A stretch of 64,000 bases of DNA from Steromphala cineraria (lineage: Eukaryota; Mollusca; Gastropoda; Trochida; Trochidae). The stretch lies in NCBI GenBank assembly GCA_916613615.1, contig OU744726.1, positions 64,620,987 through 64,684,986 of the forward strand, in the 5' to 3' direction. The translations under genes were made by a program, and so were the position numbers. Under the pieces are notes generated by a model. The model was not told the origin of the DNA. It searched no databases and was given only the letters and a program-made list of their open reading frames with translations. This document shows, one piece after another, positions 37,710 through 49,700 of the stretch. Position 1 is the first letter of the stretch. The number at the start of each line of letters is the position of its first letter.

Positions 37710-37755
37710 ATGGACGCCAACATTTGGTTTACCATTTTCTCTCTACTGATAATTC
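37710..37755 (+). CDS. Exon 1: signal peptide
   Basis: ATG begins 15 codons plus one base, ending at C|GTAAGT. Phase 1 joins in frame to exon 2 at 48721, completing CAT (H16). The hydrophobic core is IWFTIFSLLII. Confidence 0.55.
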
Positions 37756-40700
37756 GTAAGTATTAAGCATCTTTCTTTCATATATTGGGCAAAAGTAGTT
37801 AGGGACAATTGCATAATTCAATTTGCATGAAGATATGTTTATTCATTGACAACCTATCTACTGATAATTAGTAATCATGAATTGTCAATTAATGCATGGT
37901 ATTTTCACAATTTGCAATGTCTTGTAATTCGTAAGTATTAAGGATATTTCTTTTATATATTGGACAAAAGTAGTTAGGGACAATTGTATATTTGCAATTC
38001 GCATAAAGATATATTTATTTTTTGACAAACTATCTATTTTTTAACAAACAATTCTGATATCCTGAAAGTATTTTTTTCGGTAAAAATGCATCCACTGACA
38101 ATTGGTGAGTTATGATGCATGGTATTTTCACCTTATGCATTGCCTTGTTATTCGTTTTATTTAAGCGTATTTCATTTACATGTGATGCCTTTACTGATAA
38201 ATCGTGGGTGCATTTTTCTTTCACGGATGTCTTTTCCTTTAACTCTTGAGTTGTAATACACATTACTTTCACACAAGTCATTGTCATATTATTTGTGAGT
38301 TTCAAGACATCTTTCTTCCACGTAATATTCCGTTGAAATCTTATTTTAGTATTTGTGAAAATTGACAAAAAAAAGGTATTTGACCCATTTGTGTTTATGA
38401 TCGGATGCATCTTTACCTACATAGTATATAGTAAGTAGTAAGTATATGCAACACTTTCGTTGGTTATAATGCATGTACGTTTAACACTATGCATGTATGC
38501 CAGCTCTTAGCATTTGCCTCTGTGAGATTCGTTCCATATTTGATCCTTGAACCAGTTCTTCAACATATATTTAAATAGCAAGAAAAATGTTTTAACCGTC
38601 ATGACATGTGTTTAATTACATATTGCATGCATGCACTGATTTGTATGTGTAATTGTGCGATTTTTCGATAAATCGTCTTTTGAATAGATTTTGCATGTTT
38701 TGTGTAAAGCTGATATGCTCGATGAACTCCTTTAAACAAATATAATATATAATATCTAAATTATTTTTCATTCATCCTATACCATGCAGATGAGTACGAA
38801 AATGTCATTTTTACAAATAATGAAATTAAAGAATTAAATTTATTGGATATTTGAAATCATGGTTTGCTTTACCATTTGCTGTCTTCATGTTTGTGAAGGA
38901 ATTGAAAACTATCATGCACTGATATTATACTATTAGTTGATCCTTTTTATATGTTTGTTCTTACTTATTGTTTACAATCGTATTATTATCAATTCTAATT
39001 TTGTTTGTAAGTTTGGAAGTGGTGTTGGGCACGTGTTGTTCAAAATGTTTTAGATTACCAGATGTAATTCATTTGATGAAGAGAATGAATAGTTCCACTT
39101 CCTATATCTATGTTTGTGTAGTTGTTGAGGATATTTCTTTATACTTTTAAAACTTTATCTAAATTTTGAAATGGAAAATCAATTTGATATTTATTTGTCT
39201 TTTAAAGGGGCAGTAGCACGTTTTTTGATAATTTTATATTTTAAAATTTTCACTGATAATTGTACGTTAATGCTTAATGTATTACTTTGATAGTGTCAAA
39301 AATCTCATAACACAAACCAATCTTCCATAATCAGAGGACAAAGTATGAAGATTCACATAAAATCCATTGGCGGCCATTTTTGTGTGAACACCTTTAATTC
39401 ATTTTGTAAGAAAAAAGAATCGCATGGCTGAACTTTAGGTTATATGTTCAAATTATAACTGCTTCATTAAGTTTAAATACATTGTCTTTCAATTGGAACC
39501 ATTTATTTTCATTTTCCTGACATCACCTTATATTCCCCATAAAAACGTGCTACTGCCCCTTTAAAGACATTATGCTTTAAAGATAAGACTTTGTAGTCCG
39601 TATCATTCTTAAGAAAGTAAAATGAACTAGAGTAGAAATAAGAAATTAACCATGAATCTAGTAACATGTCTCGTTTAAAATCCGTCTGGAATTAGAAAAA
39701 GTAGTTAAACGATAAACCAATTTAATGTTAATACAGAATTAAAAAACAACATAAAAGATCTCAATACTGTAAGTAATGCAAAGAAATAACGTTTTTGTAA
39801 ATTTCAAAGCTATTGTTAGAAAGTGGAAATATTCGAAATGACCAGGTTCGTTTCAACATAGTAATTTAAGTATTTTGGAAAACGTCTCCTATTTTTATCT
39901 GATCTGGGAATGAAAATGAAAAAATAGTGCAGTGTATCGACAAAAAGTTTACGCAAAGCCGTATACACTTTATTCTGTTTACCTAACATGTAAGGAACCT
40001 TTGATTCAGTATGTTGGCAATATCAAGTATTTGGTTTCTACAAAGGAACTAAAACAAGGAATTTACATTTCTTTTCTGTTTCCTGTCAAAGTGTTTTTGT
40101 ATCTTTCAATGTTCCAACTTTGGACATGCTGAGGGTTTTTGATTGACGAACCTTTGATTGTCAACTTGTCTATTGTCAACCTTTGCGAACAGGAGTGGTT
40201 AGGATGACAGATGGTTGCAGGCAGTTTCAACTGACCAGTTCATCTGCAAATATGGTCTTCTGAGCAGGAAGAAATAATTTTTTTTATTTCTAGGAGACAT
40301 AAAGTGCATGTTTAGTTTAAAGTTTAGAAAAGGGAGGAATCGTGCAAAAGCAAGTGTTTACATGAATAAGTATAAAGCCATGATGGTGAGTAAGACATTT
40401 CATGACTCCTGTTCAAGTGCTTTTGCGTCATGTTGAATCACATTCATGATAAAATAATGCATAAAAATTAGGGAAGGCAATGTGCACACTTTTGGGAACT
40501 AAATTATATTATGTGGAATTATTCAAAAGGAAAGCAAGTAAAAATTATTTCAATATTTTCATATGACGTTATGACAAAATGACGATGTGTTAATGCAATC
40601 CTTGAAAAGTACATTCGCTTTAACAACAAATATTCAAGTAAAACTACCAAGGTATAACCGTAGCATTTGCGCAATAAAAGAGTAAAATATCAATAAGCAA

Positions 40701-43700
40701 TCTTGTAAATTTTGGTTCTTCAAAAGGAAGAAAGACTTTAGGCGAACAAGGACAACAGACCTTGCAAACAACTCTCATGGGTTCAAATCGTTAAAATTCG
40801 TTGTGTATATTCGCAGGGGGATTCTAAACCTGAACTATTCTTCCTCGCGAATATCCTAGAAAGTCAGCCCAGTGTCAAATTCCTCTGCGTTCCAACGATG
40901 AAAAAAACTTTCTTTCACTCGATGTTTCAAATTTGAATCTGCAGAGGTCACAACGGTTACAATTTGACCCGGAATCAAATGTCAATCTACACGTGGGCGA
41001 ATAGGTGACAGCCAAGGGTCAATAAAATTTAAAAAACAACTCTCTTTTGTTAAAGACATCAACTTTTATTGTTGCGCATTGTGTGGTTTGGTGTTGTTTA
41101 GTTATGAGTAACATGCTATTTGTTTTAGATTTGGACTCAATTAATAAAATATCTATTACTTTATAAAAGGAAAATGATTCATATAATATGATTTATCATA
41201 TTTATAGAGACTGTCATATTAATATAAAAATGTTTCAAACAAACCAATCATGCAGACAATATAGACCTCATCGTAGAAATGTAACAGCTTATGAGCAATG
41301 AATCATAATAACGTATAGCCTCCTGAGATCTATTATTATTTGAACTAACCATACTTATACAAAATATAAAGGCTTGTCTAAAAGATAAATAACCAAAATT
41401 TCCAAAAACAATGGGCTTACGAAATCTATTATTAAACCAAGACTAACGTTTCTTACAACCTTCAAACAAATCCGCCTTCAGTAACAATGTGGTCAAGTCA
41501 TACATAACCTATATACTCTATTCTAGCATGTTCTTGTTAACTGGGCAATTACACAAAAGTTGATGGTGTCTATTTGCTCGCGTGAGCTGGTCTGTCTTTT
41601 TTAACTTGACCCGCACAGACCAAGGCCACGTTTGTGTTTTCGGTCATTAAGCTTACAAAGGCCTTGTGTTAATTGTTGTCCTCTCACGTAGTCTTTTTCA
41701 ACTATGGTCCCTCTCTCCGGTAGAATACACAGCTTGTTGACAAACATTGTCTTACCAAACAACAACCCTCTCTGTCAATAAGAACACAAATACGAGGGAT
41801 TCTCTATGACGTGTCTGTCATAATAACCTGACGGGGAACCTTCGTTCTTGGATAAATGTCAGAACACATTGACTAACGTAAATTATGTTCTTAGTTACAT
41901 TGTCTCTATGACGTGTCTGTCATAATAACCTGATTAGAAACCTTCGTTCTTGTTTTAATCTAAGGAGGCATCGACTTACGTAAATTATGTTCTTAGTTAC
42001 ATTGTCTCCATGACGTGTCTGTCATAATAACCTGACGGGGAACCTTCGTGCTTGGATTAATCTAAGGAGACATTGACTTACGTAAATTATGTTCTTAGTT
42101 ACATTGTCTCTATGACGTGTCTGCCATAATAACCTGACGGGGAACCTTCGTGCTTGGATTATTCTAAGAACACATTGACTGACGTAAATTATGTTCTTAG
42201 TTACATTGTCTCTATGACGTGTCTGTCATAATAACCCGACTAGAAACCTCCGTTCTTGGAATTATTCTAAGAAGACATTGACTTTCGTAAATTATGTTCT
42301 TAGTTCCATTGTCTCTATGTCGTGTCTGTCATAATAACCTGACGGGGAACCGTCGTGTTTGGATTAATGTAAGAAGACATCGACTTACGTAAATTATGTT
42401 CTTAGTTACATTGTCTCTGTGACGTGTCTGTCATAATAACCTGACTAGAAACCTTCGTTCTTGTTTTAATCTAAGGAGACATTGACTTACGTAAATTATG
42501 TTCTTAGTTACATTGTCTCTATGACGTGTATGTCATAATAACCTGACTAGAATCATTCGTGCTTGGATTAATCTAAGAAGACATTGACTTTCGTAAATTA
42601 TGTTCTTAGATACATTGTCTCTATTATGTGTCTGTCATAATAACCCGACTAGAAACATCCGTTCTTGGAATTAATCTAAGAAGACATTGACTTTCGTAAA
42701 TTATGTTCTTAGATACATTGTCTCTATGATGTGTCTGTCAAAATAACCCGACTAGAAACCTTCGTTCTTGGAATTAATCTAAGAAGACATTCACTTTCGT
42801 AAATTATGTTCTTAGTTACATTGTCTCTATTATGTGTCTGTCATAATAACCCGACTAGAAACATCCGTTCTTGGAATTAATCTAAGAAGACATTGACTTT
42901 CGTAAATTATGTTCTTAGATACATTGTCTCTATTATGTGTCTGTCATAATAACCCGACTAGAAACCTTCGTTCTTGGAATTAATCTAAGAAGACATTGAC
43001 TTTCGTAAATTATGTTCTTAGTTACATTGTCTCTTTTATGTGTCTGTCATAATAACGCGACTAGAAACCTTCGTTCTTGGAATTAATCAAAGTAAACATT
43101 GACTTTCGTAAATTATGTTCTTAGATACATTGTCTCTATTATGTGTCTGTCATAATAACCCGACTAGAAACATCCGTTCTTAAAATTAATCTAAGAAGAC
43201 ATTGACTTTCGTAAATTATGTTCTTAGATACATTGTCTCTATTATGTGTCTGTCATAATAACCCGACTAGAAACATCCGTTCTTAAAATTAATCTAAGAA
43301 GACATTGACTTTCGTAAATTATGTTCTTAGATACATTGTCTCTGTTATGTGTCTGTCATAATAACCCGACTAGAAACCTTCGTTCTTGGAATTAATCAAA
43401 GTAGACATTGACTTTCGTAAATTATGTTCTTAGATACATTGTCTCTATTATGTGTCTGTCATAATAACCCGACTAGAAACATCCGTTCTTGGAATTAATC
43501 TAAGAAGACATTGACTTTCGTAAATTATGTTCTTAGATACATTGTCTCTATTATGTGTCTGTCATAATAACCCGACTAGAAACATCCGTTCTTGGAATTA
43601 ATCTAAGAAGACATTGACTTTCGTAAATTATGTTCTTAGTTACATTGTCTCTATGACGTGTCTGTCATGATAACCTGACGGGAAGCCTTCGTTCTTGGAT

Positions 43701-46700
43701 TAATCAAAGAAGACATTGACTTATACGTAAATTATGTTCTTAGTTACATTGTCTCTATGATGTGTCTGTCATAATAACCTGACTAGAAACCTTCGTTCTT
43801 GGAATTAATCTAAGAAGACATTGACTTTCGTAAATTATGTTCTTAGATACATTGTCTCTATTATGTGTCTGTCATAATAACCCGACTAGAAACAACCGTT
43901 CTTGGAATTAATCTAAGAAGACATTGACTTATACGTAAATTATGTTCTTAGTTACATTGTCTCTATGATGTGTCTGTCATAATAACCTGACTAGAAACCT
44001 TCGTGCTTGGAATTAATCTAGGAAGACATTGACTTTCGTAATTATGTTCTTAGTTACATTATATCTACTATCAGTCCCAGATTTATGTAAGGAAGTGTAT
44101 ACTGGATTTACATTATATTCTTCGTTGCAATGTCTTTATGGCGTCTCTGTCATAATAACGTTAACTCGACGGGGAAACTTCGTTCTTGGATAAAAATTAA
44201 GGAGACATTGACCTACGTAAACTTCATGTATGTTCTTGGTTACATTGTCTCTATGACGTATCTGTCCCAGATTAATTAAGGAGAGGTGAATTTACATGAA
44301 TTATGTTATTGGTAACAATGTCTCTATGACGTGTCTTTCATTATAACTTGACATGGAACCTTACATAAATTGTGTTCCAATTTCTTTATGATATGGCTGT
44401 CCCAGATTGATATAGGTAGACGTGGACTTGCGTAACTTAAGTTCTTTGTTGCAATGTCACAATGACGTGTCTGTCCCAGATTAATCGAAAGAGACTTGGC
44501 TTACGTAAAGTTTTGATCTCTGTTACCATGCCTACATGTAAATGACGTGTCTGATCAAATAAAATGATGACAAGACGGCTGTGTGCCTGGATTACTTTAA
44601 TTTGAAATGACATAAAAGTATGTTCCAATTTTTTGTCTATGATAGTTTATTCAAATAAAGGTCACTGACCAAATTACAAATAAACATTGTATAATTATAA
44701 CACACACACAGGCATTAGATACAACTCTCCAAATCATTGGTGGAAATAAAGAACATTCATTCATTCATTCATTCATTAATTAATTATTATTTTATGATGA
44801 AAATTAATAACATTAAACTTACACCAGGTGAGATAATCCCGGGGTTTCAACAGCCAATCAATTTTTTTCAGGAGACATAACGACAGTCTTTGAAGCTTTA
44901 CAAAACAATTACACGAAGTCTAAGCTCTTTCTTTCCTTGGAGATATGATAAATGGTATCATTGCATTTACTCTGTACAAGTTTAGTAAATTTGTACATAC
45001 TTGGAACATCATAACTATTTTTATCCAGATATCTCGCTCTTAAAGAATTATATTTTGGGCAAATCATTAACACATGATATTCATCCTCGACATCCTGTAT
45101 ACATACTGGACATTTTCTATCATTCAAGTTTAACTTAGACTTTGCCCAGCGACCTCTTTCAATATTTCCCTTTATTTACATGGCCATAAAACCTGCGTTC
45201 TTGGGTAGGTCAAATAAGATATGACATACTTTACTTAACGTTGAACTATGTTTCTTGATTTGTGTAATTATCTAAGGGCATAGTGATTTCAAATACTCTC
45301 TGGAAAATACATTGAAATGAGGCCATATTAAATAATTGAGTACAATACTTTTATGGATATCAAACTTTGTAATTATACCCTTCAATTTATAATTAATGAA
45401 TTTCAACTAAAAAACTTCATATGAAAACGACTTAACGGGCAAGGGTTAAACAAGATATATCGAACAGAGCGATAATTCAGTTTCATTAATTTCATGTACA
45501 TGTACTAATTAAGCAATAGCAAAGTTTTAAGGAAGGGGAAAACTATTTGGTATGGCAGTGTCATCACTGATATAATAGTCCTTGTATCCACATCAGTTTG
45601 TTTCGTCCAATCAGCAGGCACGTTTTTTTCATAAACAGAAAAATGTGACGGTTATTTTACATAGCCCCCACTTAAAGGTTTATATGAATGTCATTGACTT
45701 TGTTAAATCAAATCAGATGGGAACATATCACCTAAGATGTAAAAGTCTGAATATATTTAAAAATCAAATTCCTCAAAAAAACGACAATGAATAATAATGA
45801 TTGATTTAGCTTAACTCTTTTGAATGAAATCGATTAAAGTATACTCAGATTGATGCATAAGTAAAAATAATTGGCGTATTGAAAGGATAGTTATGTTTCT
45901 CTCACAACAGCGTGGTGCCATAGATACCATATTGTTCACAATGAAAGCATCCTGTTATTCAAATATATACATTTACAAATAGATACACATATTTTTCAAC
46001 ATCTTAGTAAGTTATAAAGAATGTATGAGGTAGTTAATGTTCTCTCTGGTTCAAATGTATATTATCATCGAGAATCATATTACAAAATGATATTAATAAC
46101 AGATACACAAATACAAGATATACAACAAAATACAACACAATACGATGTACACTCTTGAGGCAATTCAATTCAACACAACACATTTGTCCAGCCGATTCCT
46201 AATAACTTTCTTACAACTTAACTAAAATAAATTACAAATACGAAATAACAAATCAATAATGTGTAAGTTGCCTTTTTTATATTGAATTTAAAAAAAGAAA
46301 AATATCATAAAAATTTGGAACACAAACGCCCAAAAGTGAATCATCAAATGAATTTCGGAAAACGGCGTTATTTTGAAATTTTCCCAAGATGACATTATAA
46401 AGTGCAATCCAAACGTAGTCACATGTAAGAGATAACCACAGAGAGGTAGCAAATGTCGTGAAATGACTAATATTTTGAACAATAGTTCGAACTCGCTATT
46501 TTTCCACCTCATATTTCCGCTGGTATTCGCTGAAATATCCCTGAAATGTTGACTGTCAACAACGGGCTAACAATATCATATTCATATTCTAAACACAAAA
46601 TATTTTCAAACTCTAGATTCGATTTTTCGGATCAATAAACCTGAAGATCAGGGATAGCTAGAATACCAGACAGTCAAAAGGTTGACATAAACTGGGTGTA

Positions 46701-49700
46701 CTTTATTGCCAAATATGACAGAGTTTTAAACATCCTACACAGCACTAATAAAAATATAAATTTGATGATAATTGCAAGATAGATAGTATAAAAATGCACT
46801 CAATAATTTTGATAAAAAAAATTTGTGACTCGCCATCACATGATGTTTTCTTCCGTTAATATAAGGTGTGTCAATTTAAGCTATTTTAAGTAAAAAAAGT
46901 CATAAATTGTTTGATTTGTTATGTTATTGACGCAAAGAACAGGAAAAGCTGGATGCCCTCAACACAATTTGTAACCATAAGTACAAAGGCAATAACATTG
47001 ACTTCTGGTTACATAATGGCATTTAATGTTCGTAATATGTATATTGAGAAAGAAAGATAATTGTGAGAAGTCAGAAAATCATTTATTATAAAACGACTAT
47101 AAGTATATACATAAGTATGGCGCAGTTACTAGCTTGAATTCTACACATGTTGAACTGTTGGCCTTATGGCCATTTGTACGAAATAAATGAATGAATAAAC
47201 ATAAGAATTTTCATCGCCTCCCTTAATTCATTTAAAGTTTATAAATTGAGGACTGGGATTATGCACAAATTAGGCAAACCTTTTAAACGTTTTTAGGGGA
47301 AATATAAGGTTATGTTAGGAAAATAAAAAAAAATTGGTTCCAATTGAAAGACAATGTATTTAAACAAATAGAATCAGTAATAATTCAAATACATAACGTA
47401 AAGTTAAGTCATGCGATTCCTTTTTCTTACACAAAATGAATTTAATATTCACATTAAATGGCCTCCAATTGATTTTATGTGAATCTTCATACTTTGTCCT
47501 CTGATTATGGATGATTGGCTTGTGTAATGAGATTTTTGACACTGTCAAGATAATACATTTAACATTAAATTACAATAATTAGTGAAAATTTTAAAATATA
47601 AAATTATCAAAAATGTGTTACTGCCCCTTTAAGACATGACTATGACTCACCAATAAGTTATGCACTCCTGTCCTCAAGCATACTTTGTATTTACACGAAA
47701 TATTCACATCATACAATGAAACCTCAATCGCAATCCAGTTGTAGTCATATTTGTTCCCGATACACAGAATTGACAGGAAAACTATTTTGTACAGGTCAAC
47801 ATAGTTACAAAACTCTAAAACTGGAGTTTCTCTTGATAAATTGACGTACATACTATCTTCAGCTATTTCTGACGATGAGGAAAGTACCTGATTTACATTA
47901 GGATTTTCGAGCCATACATGTATCTTAACTTAGTTATAAATGTGTTCTTAAAATATTTTAGTACGCAACGTTTCGAATTTTAGGATTTGGTGTATTATAA
48001 GTCAACTGCTGCAAAATGGAATCTCAAGTGATATAATTAAAAAAAGAGTTAAGCAATTAAATGTTTGGTTCAAATTGATCTGATAATGTTTCATTCAAAG
48101 AACGTGACGATATGCATGTAGCCATAATTTGATTTATGCTAAAGGATTGATTTAAATAGAATTGTCATTAGGACTATGTCAATCTTAAACGTCATCATGA
48201 TTTCTAAGATAAACAAATCGTTGTTCTTCACTTTGGTTTAGTGTTGTGCACTGTTCTCATTGTGATGTCCATTGCTTTAATCAATGGCTTTATATTAACA
48301 GAGGAGACATCATATGGCAACCAGTTTCAAAAGATACGTCACAAAAGTTTCCTTACATTTGCCTTGATGATAATGGCAGACATTTGATAAGGCGATTGCC
48401 TACCTTAGGACACTTAATTCAAAGGCTGATGCCCGATTGAAAGAATTACGACAAATGTGAATCTTTCAACTTAAACTAAATTTGTAGTCTGTTGGTTGAG
48501 TAATATGAATGACTCGTCATTTACAGAACCTATATCAATATAATGGCCGCAGAACCAAAATGGTAAGGTTGGTTCTTAAGAATAGGAAAAACTTAGTCTG
48601 TATCGTACCTTACATGTAATTTCTTAAAGGCAATACGAGCATCTACCTGCTGTGTGGCTTCAAACAATTGATGACACGGTTCTCAAAGACGAACGTTACC
48701 AGTCTTCAATTTCATTTCAGATGCTAGTTCCCAAGTGACTGAACCCAATACCAGTGACTGTCCCAAAGACATAGTGAGGCAAGCTATGGGATGTTTCTCT
48801 GATCTTGCATCAGGCGTCACAAAAGGCCGTTCATCTCAGTTCACTGGATCAATGCCTCTCGACTACCACATGATCAGGGAATACTGTCAAGAGTAAGTAA
48901 AATAACTTACTGCAAACAATAACTTTTGGCACGTGAGACATGTCTGCAAAATATAACAAACACATTGAGAATAGATTTTAGCTCATGTAGATTATTATTA
49001 ACAAATTCCCAAAACACAGACAACAAGATGGTGTATATGTTGCTAAAAGTAACACTCCTGTTTTCTCATTTCTAATTAGTGGCATTAAAGGACCTATATT
49101 TTTATATGTATCACATTTCGTTTAAATCATTGCCCTACATAGCATATGCATGCTCAACCCGAAACGCAAATAATTCTTACTTGATTAACCTTTTTTCAAT
49201 AAAAATCGAAAACTACCATTTAAACATAATTACACACCTACATGTAGTAATTTAGTTTTTTTTAAACTCGTTGTCTTAGAAGCATAATTATATGAAAACT
49301 TATGATGTAAGACACTTTCAACAATTTTTGCAAGAAAGTTAAGTTATGTCACAATGTATGTAAAAACGTACACTAGTATACTTTAAAAAACCCTCTCAAT
49401 TCTAGTGACGGCCCAGTCTCCCCTACCTATAGTTAGCTAACATCATATTCAAAGTTTGACACGAACAATACTCTCTATGTTCACTATGTTCATGCTCTAC
49501 CCACAGAGGAGGTCACATGAGGCGGTTCCTGCAGTGTATAGACGACCTCCAGAAACAGTGCCAGGACGCGGCGGAAGCGGAAGTCTTGCTTCAGATCATC
49601 AACCCAGAGAGGGTCCGGACCAGTGTACCCAATCTGTGTAAAAATGTGGACCGTAAGTATCAATTCAACGTATTTCGGGATATCAAAGTCCTGTCTTTGA

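Noticed and set aside
38030..38410. 126-codon minus-strand frame
   Set aside because: It lies on diverged tandem repeats after exon 1, has no domain and no splice sites, and is kept open by the repeat.
41800..44070. CRISPR-like appearance of regular repeats
   Set aside because: The whole 103-bp unit is repeated with no unique spacers, and the genome is eukaryotic.
48528..48571. Short exon-like segment (ATTTACAG ... ATG GCC GCA GAA ... GTAAGG) before exon 2
   Set aside because: It exits in phase 2, which does not join to exon 2; the upstream signal-peptide exon fits better.
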